Source of the DNA: Microbacterium horticulturae
GTDB taxonomy: Bacteria; Actinomycetota; Actinomycetes; Actinomycetales; Microbacteriaceae
Assembly: GCF_029094505.1 (NCBI RefSeq)
Contig: NZ_CP119108.1
Span: 2,294,001 to 2,358,000, forward strand
Direction of reading: 5' to 3'
Length of the DNA: 64,000 nucleotides
Of this stretch, positions 1 to 9,496 are shown piece by piece. A model generated the notes under the pieces. That model saw only the letters and a program-made list of their open reading frames with translations, was not told the origin of the DNA and did not search any database. The stretch's first letter is position 1; every line of letters begins with the position of its first letter. The translations under genes and the position numbers were made by a program.

Positions 1-3000
1 CGGTGTCTCGGGAGAGGAAATCGGCGACGTCCGCACGGCCGGCGAACGCGGCATCCACCGCCGCACGAACCCGCTCGGCGTGCTTGGCACTCGCGGTGAC
101 GACCATGAGCGATTCGCCACCGCGATTGACGGCATGCTCGACCACGAGCGTGACGACCCGGGCGACCTCGGCGTCCGGGCTCTCGACCGCGCCGGTCTGC
201 GGGTCGGGGACGCCCATGCCACCCTCGACGTAGTCGACCGTCAGACTCCCCCGTCCGAGGTACGAGCCGGCCCAGGGCAACGAGACCAGCTCACCGCCGT
301 AGAAAGCGTCGTTGACGAGCTCGGCCAGGTCTTCGCCGCCCGCACGGTAGCTGCGCGTCAGCGTCTCGACCGGCACGAGCTCGGCAAGACGCTCGAAGAC
401 GCTCACGGTGTCGAACGGTTCGTCCTCGTCGTCACCCTCCCGCTCCACGGGGGCGCGGCCCGCAGCGACGCGGAACGGCGTCGGCTGCTGTGTCACGGGG
501 TCGCCGAAGGCCACCACCTGGCGCGCCCGCCGCAGGGCCGGCGCCGCCTCGGCGAGGTTGGCAGCCCCCGCGTCCGCGATCAGCACGGTGTCGAAGGCGA
601 GGTCGTCGGGGATCTGCGACACGTCGTAGGGCGACGCGATCCAGGCCGGCGCAAGGGTCTCTGACAGCGTCGGTGCGATGGTCAGCAGGCCCGCCGCGGT
701 GATCTCACCGGCCTTCAACGCACGCTTGAGGCGTTCGGCCTCGTCGGCGTGGTCCACCAGGCCGATGCGCCACTGCGCTGCGAGGCGTGCGGCCAGAAGC
801 GGACCGGATGCCGCGACGTGCGCCTCGTCGACGAGCCGGAAGTCGCGCTCCAATCGATCGACCACGCTCGTGTTCGCGCCCAGCAGCGCCCGGTCGGTGC
901 GCAGCAGGTGCTCGAGCGCCGACTGCCACCAGGCGAACTCGAGCTCGGCACGCACCTGTTCCTCGGCCACGTGGCGCACGCTCAGCTCGAGCAGGAGCGG
1001 TTCGAGGCCCATCTGAGCCAGCTCTGTGCGCAGCGTGGCGCGCTCGACGAGGTTCTCGAAGTACGCGGAGTCGGCCGCGAGTCCGCCGAGCGACCGGATG
1101 AGAGCCTGCACCGGCTGCGCCGCCAGCGGTTCGCTACGGCCGAGGATCTCGTCGAGCCGCTCGAGACCGACCTGCGTGCGCTCCCAGAGTGCCGCGACCT
1201 CTCCGATGCCGACCGGCACCTCGGGGCCCGCGACGGCCTGGTCGGCGAACGACTCCCACTCGCTGCGCTGGCGCTGAATGCGCACGAGCGCGTCGTGCAT
1301 GTCGGTGACGTGCACGCCGGGACGCACGTACTCCCGCGCAAGCCGACGGAGGCGGCGCCGGTCGGCGCCCTTGAGGTTCGGCGCATCACGCCGCGGCGCG
1401 TGCGCCTGAATGAGCTCGGTCAGCGGACGTTCGAACACCGTCGCACTGAACTTGTCGAGAGAGTCGCGGACGCCCTGCAGCAGTCGCAGGTACGTGCCCA
1501 GCTCCGTGATCGTGCGGAAGGGCCGCATTCGGGTCTTGGCGACCAGCTCGTACCCGCGCTCGAGCAGGGCGGGCACGTCTTCACGATGCAGGGTGCGTGC
1601 CAGCGCGTGGGCGTCGCGCGCGGCAGCCGTCGTGGGGAACGTCACGCCGTACCACGGCGAATCGTCGGGACCGAAGCGGAACTCGCCCAGCTGTGCCGCC
1701 GCGACGAGCTTGTCGGCCGCCGTGCGACGTGCGTCCTTCAGCCGTTGCAGCGTCGCCGCATCGAAGCGCGCCCGGGTCGTCGGCGGTTCGTTCACCGCGG
1801 CGAGCGCGGTCAGCTCCCGCGCGATGTCGAGCGCGGAGACGCCCAGCTCGGGGCGGATCGAGGTCAGCGCGCCACGGTAATCGCGCAACACGGTGCGCAG
1901 ACGCACCAGCGCGTCGTCGACCTCGGCGTTCTTCGGGGCGGACGCCTTCTCATTGCGGCCGATCGCGCGGATGAGGTCGCGCCGCAGGTGCGCCGGCGAT
2001 GCGGCGAGCCCGTCGAGACCGATGCCCGACAGACGATGACGCACGCCCTCGAGGGTCGAGCGGCGCGCGCTGACCACGAGCACCTTCTTGCCATCGTCGA
2101 TGAGCGCGCCGAGCGCGTTGATGACGGTCTGGGTGCCGCCCGTTCCGGGCAGCGTGTGCACGACGAGGGACTGCCCGTCGACGATCCGCGCCAGGACGTG
2201 CTCCTGTTCGGCGTCCGCGTCCAGCAGGAAGGTGTCGGATGCCGGGGGTCGTTCATCGGGGTCGGTGACCGGCGGCGCGTCCCGGCGCAGCGACAGCAGC
2301 TCGCGGTCGTCCTCATGCCCGGCGAGGGCGTTCAGCAGCGGATGGTCGAGTCGGCGCAGGTCACGCGCCTGCCGCGCCCCGACATCGGCGAACGTGGAGA
2401 TCACCAGTCGGGGGCGCACGCTGAACGACGGGATGTGCGCGGTGAGCTGCCGCAGGTGATCGATGACCGGCTGCGGCTTGAACACGCCGCCCGAGGTTGC
2501 CAGAGCCGCCAGCTGCGTGCCGTCGATCTCGACGCCGAATCGGTCGCGCAGCTGTCGCACGAGCTCGGGGTTGATCGTGAAGGTGCCGTGCAGCTTGAGC
2601 TCGAAGTCGGTGTGGTGCCGGCGAATGGCGGTCGGGCGCAGCAGGACCGGCGCGACGAAGCTCTCGTCCCCGAGCTCCCAGGCGGCCAGCCCCACCGCGA
2701 GTCGGACGGCGTCCAGTCCGCGCGAGGTGAGCAGCTCGACGCTCTTGGAGGCGATCTGGGCGGCGGCCAGCCGCGCGGTGCGCAGCGCGACCTCGTCGCG
2801 GAAGAGATTGGACAACAGCGTCGATCGCCCCGTGATGAACTGCGGGAGGCTGCCCGGGTGCGCTTTGGTGATCTCGATCAGGGGGTCGCGTCCGTCGCTG
2901 AACTGCACCAATGTCGAGCGACCGCCCAGGCGCGCGGCCTGCGCGCGAATGCGCTCCCGCTCCGGCTCTGCCACGTGCATGACGGTCACCCCCGGTTCCG

Positions 3001-3040
3001 CGAGTCTGAGGGACCCCGGGGTCACCGGTGTCGGGGCCAC
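1..3040 (-). CDS. Divergent SF1 helicase-like ATPase, C-terminus beyond window
   Basis: About 1,013 codons are visible and the frame is still open at base 1. The layout is that of large superfamily 1 (Dna2/Nam7-like) helicase proteins: an N-terminal region of about 280 residues, a P-loop region, a long helical insert, then Walker B-like and motif IV-like segments (ETLTRSYRAGGEDLAELVND). The nucleotide motifs are degenerate. The P-loop reads LPGTGGTQTV, with glycine (codon at 2136-2138) where the family has the invariant lysine. The Walker B segment near 577-606 reads FDTVLIADAGAAN where SF1 proteins have a DEAS-like motif. The next motif, VVAFGDPVTQQP, is recognisable. I chose GTG 3040 because GGAAG lies just upstream; GTG 3025 and ATG 2980 are in-frame alternatives. 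The family is fairly sure. Loss of ATPase activity is inference. Confidence 0.75.
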   Translation of the reverse strand, partial: MAPTPVTPGSLRLAEPGVTVMHVAEPERERIRAQAARLGGRSTLVQFSDGRDPLIEITKAHPGSLPQFITGRSTLLSNLFRDEVALRTARLAAAQIASKSVELLTSRGLDAVRLAVGLAAWELGDESFVAPVLLRPTAIRRHHTDFELKLHGTFTINPELVRQLRDRFGVEIDGTQLAALATSGGVFKPQPVIDHLRQLTAHIPSFSVRPRLVISTFADVGARQARDLRRLDHPLLNALAGHEDDRELLSLRRDAPPVTDPDERPPASDTFLLDADAEQEHVLARIVDGQSLVVHTLPGTGGTQTVINALGALIDDGKKVLVVSARRSTLEGVRHRLSGIGLDGLAASPAHLRRDLIRAIGRNEKASAPKNAEVDDALVRLRTVLRDYRGALTSIRPELGVSALDIARELTALAAVNEPPTTRARFDAATLQRLKDARRTAADKLVAAAQLGEFRFGPDDSPWYGVTFPTTAAARDAHALARTLHREDVPALLERGYELVAKTRMRPFRTITELGTYLRLLQGVRDSLDKFSATVFERPLTELIQAHAPRRDAPNLKGADRRRLRRLAREYVRPGVHVTDMHDALVRIQRQRSEWESFADQAVAGPEVPVGIGEVAALWERTQVGLERLDEILGRSEPLAAQPVQALIRSLGGLAADSAYFENLVERATLRTELAQMGLEPLLLELSVRHVAEEQVRAELEFAWWQSALEHLLRTDRALLGANTSVVDRLERDFRLVDEAHVAASGPLLAARLAAQWRIGLVDHADEAERLKRALKAGEITAAGLLTIAPTLSETLAPAWIASPYDVSQIPDDLAFDTVLIADAGAANLAEAAPALRRARQVVAFGDPVTQQPTPFRVAAGRAPVEREGDDEDEPFDTVSVFERLAELVPVETLTRSYRAGGEDLAELVNDAFYGGELVSLPWAGSYLGRGSLTVDYVEGGMGVPDPQTGAVESPDAEVARVVTLVVEHAVNRGGESLMVVTASAKHAERVRAAVDAAFAGRADVADFLSRDT

Positions 3041-3265
3041 GTCGTCTTCCGTGCCGACCACCGCACGTCCCTCACCTCGCCACACAGGAACACCCTAAGC
3101 GGCTCGGCCCGGCGCAAGCGGCATCCAGCCCCGAGTTTCGCGCTATTGCGCCTGAGACACGCGCGGTGATCGGCGGTTCCTCCACAGGCGGGGGTCCGTG
3201 ACGAGTTCTCCACCGATCGGCCGCCACGACTCCCGCGCGGCCTCGCGCCTGACCAGGATGGAGAC

Positions 3266-3784
3266 ATGACCGAAGCCACCTTCACCGTTCACCCCTCCCC
3301 CGTGGGCGACGTCCTCCTGGTGACGACTGCCGCGGGCCTGGTCTCGATGCATGTCCTGCACGGCAGCGAGCGCGACGTCGACGAACAGCTCGCGGCCCTC
3401 ACCGTCCTGTTGCACACAGTGCCGGGCCGTGACGACAGCGACGCCGATGACGTACGCCGCCAACTCGACGAGTACTTCGAGCATCGCCGCACGGCATTCG
3501 ACCTCACGCTCGACTGGCGCCTGGTCCGCGGGTTCTCCCGCGACGCGCTCGAAGCCGTCTGCCGCATCCCCTATGCACAGACGGCGGGGTACGGCGAGGT
3601 GGCGGTGACGGCCGGCATCCCGCGGGCGGCCCGCGCCGTCGGCAACGCCTGCGCACGCACACCGTTCTCGATCGTCGTTCCGGTGCACAGGGTCGTCCGC
3701 GCCGACGGATCGATCGGCGGCTACGGGGGGCGCGCGGAGGTGAAGCGCTACCTCCTCGAACACGAACGGGCCGCGGGCGAGTAG
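3266..3784 (+). CDS. MGMT/Ogt-family protein lacking the catalytic cysteine (alkyltransferase-like)
   Basis: 172 aa, matching the usual two-domain length of O6-alkylguanine-DNA alkyltransferases. The C-terminal half carries the DNA-binding helix with the arginine finger (RAVGNACARTPF) and the active-site strand. That strand reads VVPVHRVV, so Val140 (codon 3683-3685) replaces the alkyl-accepting cysteine of the family signature PCHRV. The neighbouring H141-R142 and the downstream GGYGG are kept. By known chemistry such a protein cannot do the suicidal methyl transfer. Alkyltransferase-like (ATL) proteins, which have tryptophan or another residue here, bind alkylated guanine and recruit nucleotide excision repair. 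A similar role here is inference. It stands alone, divergent from the helicase-like gene upstream. Other cysteines (Cys93, Cys133) are not in the active-site position. Confidence 0.85.
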   Translation: MTEATFTVHPSPVGDVLLVTTAAGLVSMHVLHGSERDVDEQLAALTVLLHTVPGRDDSDADDVRRQLDEYFEHRRTAFDLTLDWRLVRGFSRDALEAVCRIPYAQTAGYGEVAVTAGIPRAARAVGNACARTPFSIVVPVHRVVRADGSIGGYGGRAEVKRYLLEHERAAGE

Positions 3785-4052
3785 GCCGCCCGCGGCCCGT
3801 GTCGACGCGACATCGATGAAAGGACGACAGGAGAACAGAGACGAAATACCCGAGCAGGAATGCCACCGACGACGCAAGAAGAAACTGCGCTGCCTCTTCT
3901 TCCATTCTCGGAACACTCCGAATTCTGAACAGCGACATCATCGGTATCTCCGGTGTGGCCGGCGAACGCCCATCATCGCGTGACAGGCGCGTAGTAAGGT
4001 TGACGCTACGAAAAATCCGCCCACCCTCGTCTCCCCCGGAAGTAGGTCGTGC

Positions 4053-4901
4053 GTGAGAGCGTCCGCCGCCGACTCCGATACTGATCTCATCGCGCGAGCC
4101 GTCTCGGATCTCACGCGGCGCACACGGTTTCCGGTCGCGTTCGGCGGAATGCTGCGCGATGGCGCCGTGCACGTGAGCGCGGTGTCGGGGGCGCGCACAC
4201 GGCACCTCGAAACACTCATCGTCGAGTCGGGCCGCGGGCTCGGCGGGCGTGCCGTGCTCGAGACGCGACCACGGCTGGCTCTGGACTACCGCACGGCCAA
4301 GAGCATCACGCACGATTACGACCGGATGGTGCTCGGCGAGGGCATCGCCACCCTGTTCGCTGTGCCGATCGTGGTGGCAGGCACCCCGCGCGGCGTGCTG
4401 TACTGCGGTTCCTGGGGCCAGGCTCCGGGCGCCGAAGTGGCAGCGCGCCCCGCGGTGGCCGTGGCCGATGCGGTGGCCGACGAGCTGCGCATCCGCGACG
4501 AGGTCGAGCGCCGCCTGTCCCGTGCGCGCCTCGAGCCGGCCGCCGAAGCGATGCCGGCCGTGGCGCGCGAACAGCTTCGTGAGACGTATGCCGAATTGCG
4601 GCGTATCGCGGCCGATGTGCGCGACGCCGGAATACGGGAAAGGCTCACGCGATTGCACGAGAAGCTGGCACCGGCTTCTCCGGCCGATTTCGAGATCGGT
4701 ATGAATGCCTCGCTCTCTCCACGGGAAACAGATGTGCTCGCGTGTGCGGCATTGGGATCGACGAATGCACAGATCGGGGTGGCACTGGGCTTGAAAGAGA
4801 CGACCGTCAAGTCGTATCTCGCTTCGGCGATGTCGAAATTGGATGCCTCAACCCGCCATTCTGCGGTCGCCAAAGCACGACGCGCCGGAATTCTGCCTTA
4901 G
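4053..4901 (+). CDS. GAF-domain LuxR-family transcriptional regulator
   Basis: 282 aa. Residues about 10-145 resemble a GAF sensor domain. Residues about 150-205 form a charged helical linker. Residues 218-282 are a LuxR/GerE helix-turn-helix (LSPRETDVLACAALGSTNAQ, then TTVKSYL). The combination is common in Actinobacteria, where the ligand is generally unknown, and no phospho-acceptor receiver domain is present. The GTG start is preceded by a GGAAGTAGG Shine-Dalgarno region at 4038-4046. It is followed after 32 bases by lsr2, which has its own promoter. Target genes cannot be deduced from the sequence. Confidence 0.8.
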   Translation: MRASAADSDTDLIARAVSDLTRRTRFPVAFGGMLRDGAVHVSAVSGARTRHLETLIVESGRGLGGRAVLETRPRLALDYRTAKSITHDYDRMVLGEGIATLFAVPIVVAGTPRGVLYCGSWGQAPGAEVAARPAVAVADAVADELRIRDEVERRLSRARLEPAAEAMPAVAREQLRETYAELRRIAADVRDAGIRERLTRLHEKLAPASPADFEIGMNASLSPRETDVLACAALGSTNAQIGVALGLKETTVKSYLASAMSKLDASTRHSAVAKARRAGILP

Positions 4902-4921
4902 CGAAAAGCTCAAAGCACGAA

Positions 4922-4927
4922 TAGGCT
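4922..4927 (+). promoter_or_regulatory. -10 box of a predicted leaderless lsr2 promoter
   Basis: TAGGCT lies exactly six bases before ATG 4934, which would place the transcript start on the A of the start codon. TTAGCG lies 18 bases upstream as a weak -35. Confidence 0.55.
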
Positions 4928-4933
4928 GAATTC

Positions 4934-5266
4934 ATGGCTCGAAAAATCGTTCATCAGCTCGTCGACGACATCGACGGAACCGTCCTCGGACCCGGCGAGG
5001 GTCAGACCGTTCTCTTCTCGCTCGGAGGCGTCGGCTATGAGATCGATCTGACCGACGACAACGCCGACGCACTGCGCGAGCTGTTCGCACCCTACGTGTC
5101 GGCCGCCCGCACGGTCTCGGGCCGCCGCCGCTCGTCGGGCAAGTCCTCCGCGGGACGTCGCGACCTCGCGGCCGTCCGCGCGTGGGCGCGCGACAACGGA
5201 CATCAGGTCTCCGACCGCGGCCGGATACCGGCCACCGTGCTCGACGCGTACGACGCCGCGCACTGA
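4934..5266 (+). CDS. lsr2: Lsr2 nucleoid-associated xenogeneic silencer
   Basis: 110 aa, the normal Lsr2 length. The N-terminal half ([15 protein letters not shown]..., residues 1-60) is the dimerisation beta-hairpin/helix domain. A Ser/Arg linker ([14 protein letters not shown]) follows. The C-terminal DNA-binding domain ends with the RGRIP AT-hook-like motif that inserts into the AT-rich minor groove. In Actinobacteria Lsr2 coats AT-rich, often acquired, DNA and works like H-NS. Its stop codon (5264-5266) directly abuts the stop codon of the convergent LLM oxidoreductase, so there is no room for a terminator between them. Confidence 0.96.
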   Translation: MARKIVHQLVDDIDGTVLGPGEGQTVLFSLGGVGYEIDLTDDNADALRELFAPYVSAARTVSGRRRSSGKSSAGRRDLAAVRAWARDNGHQVSDRGRIPATVLDAYDAAH

Positions 5267-6283
5267 TCACGCCGCGGCGAACCTGCTGCGCTGCCAGCCC
5301 AGCGCGGGCGCGATCTCGTTCGCGATGAGGTGGATGGACCGCAGCACCAGCTCGTGCGGTGGATCCACGGGGTGCGCCTGGAACACGATGTCGGTGGCTT
5401 CGGCCAGCACGGAGTCGGCGGTCAGTGCGTGCACGAGGTCGGCGGGCGTGCCCACGTGCACGTCCAGCAACGCCAGAGCCTCGGCCGTGGACACGCCCTC
5501 CGGCACGGCGATGCCGGCGCGCGCGGCCAGCGGCACCGCGCGTTCCAGCGCGCGCTCGGCGAGCGCACGGGCCGTGATGCGGTCGTCGGTCGCGAAGACC
5601 GTACGTGATGCGAACACCCGCGGCGTGACATGCGGCGGGAGCGCATCCAGGTAGGCCCGCACTATCGGCGACTGCGCGTCGGCGAGCGTTCCGGCCTCGC
5701 GAGGCTGCGTACGCGAGAGCATCAGCCCGTGCCCGACCGCCCCGATCCGCGCGGCGCCCTCCCGGGAGAACGTGGCCTCCCACAGCGCGGCGCCGAGCTC
5801 GGGCGCGGCCGGGTAGAGCGCCGCGCCCTCTGCGGTCAGCGGACGACCGGCCAGGGCATCGCTCAGGCGGCGTAGATGCTCTGCGTAGACCGTCCGCCGG
5901 GTCGCGGCATCCCTCCCGAACGCGGCGAAGGAGGCATCCGGCTGCCCGCTCCCCAGGCCCAGCTCGAGCCGGCCGCCTGACAACCGGGCGAGCACCGCGG
6001 CGTCCTCGGCCACCCGCACGGGATCTTCCAGCGGAAGCGCGACGACCCCGGTGCCCAGCACGATGCGCTCCGTGTACGCGCTCGCGTACGCGAGGAGCAC
6101 GAACGGCGAGGGCAGTCCGCCCTCCTCCCGGTCGAAATGGTGCTGGGCGACCCACGCGGTGTCGAAGCCGGCGCGCTCTGCGGCCACGATCTGCTCGACG
6201 GCGAAGCGGAAGCGGTCTGCGGCAGTGGCCTCTTCGAGAACACGGGTGAAGAAACCGAGTCGCGGGCGGACTGATCGGGGCAT
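5267..6283 (-). CDS. LLM-class flavin-dependent oxidoreductase
   Basis: 338 aa with the luciferase-like monooxygenase TIM-barrel signatures: RPRLGFFTRV at the N-terminus, GFDTAWVAQHHF near residue 40 and RLELGLGSGQ near residue 110. Such enzymes use reduced FMN or F420 on small substrates; the substrate here cannot be named. ATG 6283 is preceded by GAGGAG. The gene is divergent from cysK across 171 bases and convergent with lsr2 with no gap. Confidence 0.88.
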   Translation of the reverse strand: MPRSVRPRLGFFTRVLEEATAADRFRFAVEQIVAAERAGFDTAWVAQHHFDREEGGLPSPFVLLAYASAYTERIVLGTGVVALPLEDPVRVAEDAAVLARLSGGRLELGLGSGQPDASFAAFGRDAATRRTVYAEHLRRLSDALAGRPLTAEGAALYPAAPELGAALWEATFSREGAARIGAVGHGLMLSRTQPREAGTLADAQSPIVRAYLDALPPHVTPRVFASRTVFATDDRITARALAERALERAVPLAARAGIAVPEGVSTAEALALLDVHVGTPADLVHALTADSVLAEATDIVFQAHPVDPPHELVLRSIHLIANEIAPALGWQRSRFAAA

Positions 6284-6454
6284 GTGCGGACTCCTCTTCG
6301 ACGTCCTCCGACGGTAGAGCGCAGGAGAGCGCCTCGGGGCACGGGTGACCACGTGTGACATCCGGTGACGCTTTGTGACGCCCACCGACCCGCGGGCCGT
6401 AGGCTGAGCACGACCGCAGAATGCACAACCGCCGACGACCCGAAAGGCACCTCC

Positions 6455-7393
6455 ATGCCCGGAATCCACGCTGACATCACCACGACGTTCGGTGAGACGC
6501 CGCTCGTGCGGCTGAACCGTGTGACGGAGGGGGTGGACGCCGAGGTCCTCGCCAAGCTCGAGTTCTTCAACCCCGGCTCCAGCGTGAAGGACCGCCTGGG
6601 CATCGCTCTGGTCAACGCGGCGGAGGCCTCGGGCGAACTGAAGCCGGGCGGCACGATCGTGGAGTCCACGAGCGGCAACACGGGCATCGCGCTCGCGATG
6701 GTCGGTGCCGCGCGCGGCTACAAGGTGATCATCACGATGCCGGCGTCGTTGTCGAAGGAGCGCCGTTATCTGCTGCGCGCCCTGGGTGCTGAGCTCGTCC
6801 TCACCGACCCGTACAAGGGCATGACGGGCGCGATCGCCGTCGCTGAAGAGATCGTCGCCAAGACGCCCGGCGCGATCCTCGCGAAGCAGTTCGAGAATCC
6901 GGCGAACGCCGAGATCCACCGCACCACGACCGCCGAGGAGATCTGGCGCGACACCGAGGGCGACGTCGACATCTTCGTCGCGGGCGTCGGCACGGGCGGC
7001 ACCATCACCGGCGTCGGCCAGGTGCTCAAGGAGCGCAAGCCCGACGTGAAGGTCATCGCCGTCGAGCCCTCCGACTCGCCGCTGCTGGCCGAGGGCCACG
7101 CGGGCCCCGCCAAGATCCAGGGCATCGGCCCCAACTTCGTGCCGCCTGTGCTCGACACCTCGATCTACGACGAGGTCATCGGCGTCGGTTTCGACGACGC
7201 CCTGGCCACCTCGCGCGCGCTCGCTGCCCAGGAAGGCATCCTCTGCGGAATGTCGGCGGGAGCCGCCACGTGGGCGGCGCTGCAGGTCGCCGCACGTCCC
7301 GAGAACGCCGGCAAGAAGATCGTCGTCATCATCCCCGACACCGGGGAGCGCTACCTGACCACGGCGCTGTTCGCGGACGTGCGCGAAGGCTGA
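6455..7393 (+). CDS. cysK: Cysteine synthase A (O-acetylserine sulfhydrylase)
   Basis: 312 aa, standard for the family. It makes L-cysteine from O-acetylserine and sulfide using PLP. Lys45 in NPGSSVKDR is the PLP Schiff-base lysine. STSGN (71-75) is the substrate loop, and GVGTGGT is the phosphate-binding loop. ATG 6455 starts the conserved N-terminus; the frame is open further upstream without homology. cysE follows after one base, so the two genes of cysteine synthesis form an operon. Confidence 0.97.
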   Translation: MPGIHADITTTFGETPLVRLNRVTEGVDAEVLAKLEFFNPGSSVKDRLGIALVNAAEASGELKPGGTIVESTSGNTGIALAMVGAARGYKVIITMPASLSKERRYLLRALGAELVLTDPYKGMTGAIAVAEEIVAKTPGAILAKQFENPANAEIHRTTTAEEIWRDTEGDVDIFVAGVGTGGTITGVGQVLKERKPDVKVIAVEPSDSPLLAEGHAGPAKIQGIGPNFVPPVLDTSIYDEVIGVGFDDALATSRALAAQEGILCGMSAGAATWAALQVAARPENAGKKIVVIIPDTGERYLTTALFADVREG

Positions 7394-7394
7394 G

Positions 7395-7964
7395 ATGGGC
7401 ACCTGGGGACGGATTCGAGAGGATGTCGCAGCCGCGCGGCTGCGCGACCCGGCTGCGCGCGGTTCGTTCGAGATCGCTCTCCTGTACCCCGGCCTGCACG
7501 CCATCTGGGCTCATCGCGTCTGGCACGCGCTGTGGCGCCGCCGGCTGCGGCTGCTCGCACGCGCCGGCTCACAGCTGACCCGGTGGCTCACCGGCATCGA
7601 GATCCATCCGGGTGCGACGATCGGGCGTCGGTTCTTCATCGACCACGGGATGGGCGTGGTGATCGGCGAGACCGCCGAGGTCGGCGACGACGTCATGCTC
7701 TACCACGGCGTCACGCTCGGCGGCCGTCAGCGGGAGGGCGGCAAGCGGCATCCCACCCTCGGTGACGGCGTCGCCGTCGGCGCCGGTGCCAAGGTGCTGG
7801 GTGCGATCACGATCGGCGCGGGCTCGGTCATCGGCGCGAACGCCGTCGTCACCAAGGACGCCCCGGCCGACAGCATCCTCGTCGGCATCCCGGCCAAGCC
7901 ACGCCCGCGGGTACCCGGCGAAGACACCCGCTCGCTGCTGGCGGCGCCGGAGTACTACATCTAG
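7395..7964 (+). CDS. cysE: Serine O-acetyltransferase
   Basis: 189 aa, the short form of CysE typical of Actinobacteria and Firmicutes. It acetylates L-serine with acetyl-CoA. The left-handed parallel beta-helix hexapeptide repeats are visible from about residue 60 ([16 protein letters not shown], then the catalytic-loop region YHGVTLGG). The protein ends in PEYYI. A C-terminal isoleucine is what inserts into the CysK active site to form the cysteine synthase complex, so complex formation with the adjacent CysK is likely. The last four bases overlap the end of the convergent membrane-protein gene. Confidence 0.96.
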   Translation: MGTWGRIREDVAAARLRDPAARGSFEIALLYPGLHAIWAHRVWHALWRRRLRLLARAGSQLTRWLTGIEIHPGATIGRRFFIDHGMGVVIGETAEVGDDVMLYHGVTLGGRQREGGKRHPTLGDGVAVGAGAKVLGAITIGAGSVIGANAVVTKDAPADSILVGIPAKPRPRVPGEDTRSLLAAPEYYI

Positions 7965-8359
7965 GCGCGGCTCGCCCGCACCTTCTTCTTGACGAGGAGC
8001 ATCGGCAGCAGGAGTGTCGCCAGTGCCGTCACGGCCCAGACGATCACGGGTGCGAGCACCCAGGCCAGCGCGCCCGTGATGCGCAGGCCGCCGATCGGCA
8101 GCAGCACGACGATGAGCAACGCGATGAGCGTGGAGACGATGCCGATACCGCCCAGCAGCGCCGGCGCGTAACGCTTCGCCATGCGTGCTATCCACGGCGC
8201 CAGGACGCTCTGCAGAATCGCGAAGATCACCACGCAGAGCACGAAGCCCCACCAGTCGTGCCACCCGATCGTGAAGTCGGGCAGGATGAGATCGGCCACC
8301 ACGAGCCCGAGCGCCGCGGACAGCAGAAAGATGAGCGCGCGCAGCAGGAACATGATCAT
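7961..8359 (-). CDS. Phage-holin-4-superfamily small membrane protein
   Basis: 132 aa with four predicted hydrophobic helices (about 4-24, 36-56, 70-90, 96-120) and a basic tail ([10 protein letters not shown]). It fits the actinobacterial 'phage holin family' of housekeeping membrane proteins. The name is structural and nothing phage-like is nearby. A leaderless-type promoter supports ATG 8359 over the in-frame ATG 8353. It sits where prmC usually follows prfA in other Actinobacteria. Confidence 0.75.
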   Translation of the reverse strand: MIMFLLRALIFLLSAALGLVVADLILPDFTIGWHDWWGFVLCVVIFAILQSVLAPWIARMAKRYAPALLGGIGIVSTLIALLIVVLLPIGGLRITGALAWVLAPVIVWAVTALATLLLPMLLVKKKVRASRA

Positions 8360-8365
8360 GCTCCG

Positions 8366-8371
8366 ACCCTA
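8366..8371 (-). promoter_or_regulatory. -10 box of a predicted leaderless promoter
   Basis: TAGGGT on the minus strand, six bases (CGGAGC) before ATG 8359 of the holin-like membrane protein. Confidence 0.5.
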
Positions 8372-8394
8372 GCGGCGCGGCGGCGCGGCGGCGA

Positions 8395-9474
8395 TCAGGC
8401 GTCGCCGGCGAGGGCGGCCAGTCGGGCCTCTTCGTCGGCCGTGATGCACGACTCGATCACGGGGCCCAGGGCGCCGTCCATGACCTGGTCGAGGTTGTAC
8501 GACTTGTATCCGGTGCGGTGATCGGCGATGCGGTTCTCGGGGAAGTTGTAGGTGCGGATCCGTTCGGACCGGTCCATCCCGCGAATCTGCGAATGACGGG
8601 CGTCGGATGCCGCAGCAGCCAGCTCCTCCTGCTGACGCGCGAGCAGCCGGGCGCGCAGGACGCGCATTCCCGCCTCCCGGTTCTGCAGCTGGCTCTTCTC
8701 GTTCTGCATCGAGACGACGATGCCGGTCGGCACGTGCGTGATGCGCACGGCCGAGTCGGTCGTGTTCACCGACTGCCCGCCGGGCCCGGAGGACCGGTAG
8801 ACGTCGATCTTCAGGTCGTTGGGGTTGATCTCGATCTCGTCGGGCTCATCCACTTCGGGAAAGACCAGCACGCCGGTCGTCGAGGTGTGGATGCGTCCCT
8901 GCGACTCGGTGGCGGGCACGCGCTGCACGCGGTGCACACCGCCCTCGTACTTCAGGTGGGCCCACACGCCCTGCGCCGGGTCGGTCGACGACCCCTTGAT
9001 GGCCACCTGGACGTCCTTGTAGCCGCCCAGATCGGACTCATTGCGCTCGAGCAGTTCGGTCTTCCATCCCTGCGAGGCCGCGTACTGAAGGTACATACGC
9101 AGCAGGTCGGCGGCGAACAGCGCCGACTCGGCACCGCCCTCCCCCGCCTTGATCTCCATGATGACGTCGCGGGCGTCGTCGGGATCGCGCGGGATGAGCA
9201 GCCGCCGCAGCTTCTCTTCTGCTGCGGCGAGCTGCTCCTCGAGCGCCGGGACCTCCTCGGCGAAGGCCTCGTCTTCCTTCGCGAGTTCGCGTGCCGCATC
9301 GAGATCGTCGGATGCCGCGATCCACGCGTCGTGCGCGGCCACGATCTTCGACAGCTCGGCGTACCGGCGGTTCACACGCTTGGCGCGCGCCGCATCGGCA
9401 TGCACCGCCGGATCGGAGAGCTCGACCTGGACGGCCTTGTGCTCTTCGACCAGTGCTTTGACGGAGTCGAACAT
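8395..9474 (-). CDS. prfA: Peptide chain release factor 1
   Basis: 359 aa, normal for RF1. It terminates translation at UAA and UAG. The stop-codon-reading PAT tripeptide is at 187-189 (VPATESQGR), which distinguishes it from RF2. The catalytic GGQ is at 232-234 (SGPGGQSVN). It starts 22 bases after rho and is likely co-transcribed with it. In mycobacteria rpmE lies between rho and prfA and prmC (the GGQ methylase) follows; neither is present here. Confidence 0.97.
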   Translation of the reverse strand: MFDSVKALVEEHKAVQVELSDPAVHADAARAKRVNRRYAELSKIVAAHDAWIAASDDLDAARELAKEDEAFAEEVPALEEQLAAAEEKLRRLLIPRDPDDARDVIMEIKAGEGGAESALFAADLLRMYLQYAASQGWKTELLERNESDLGGYKDVQVAIKGSSTDPAQGVWAHLKYEGGVHRVQRVPATESQGRIHTSTTGVLVFPEVDEPDEIEINPNDLKIDVYRSSGPGGQSVNTTDSAVRITHVPTGIVVSMQNEKSQLQNREAGMRVLRARLLARQQEELAAAASDARHSQIRGMDRSERIRTYNFPENRIADHRTGYKSYNLDQVMDGALGPVIESCITADEEARLAALAGDA

Positions 9475-9496
9475 CGCGGGCTCGGACACGTCAGGC

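Noticed and set aside
749..3169. Long open frame opposite the helicase-like gene
   Set aside because: Arg- and His-rich shadow of a real gene in very GC-rich DNA; no family features. The same holds for the 1,200-codon frame opposite kgd.
3785..3960. Small membrane protein on the minus strand with a hydrophobic stretch (FLLASSVAFLLGYFVSVLL)
   Set aside because: The frame has no stop before it runs far into the MGMT-like gene, and no ribosome site is seen.
7961..8359. Prophage remnant because of the holin-like protein
   Set aside because: This family is a common housekeeping membrane protein and there are no other phage genes.
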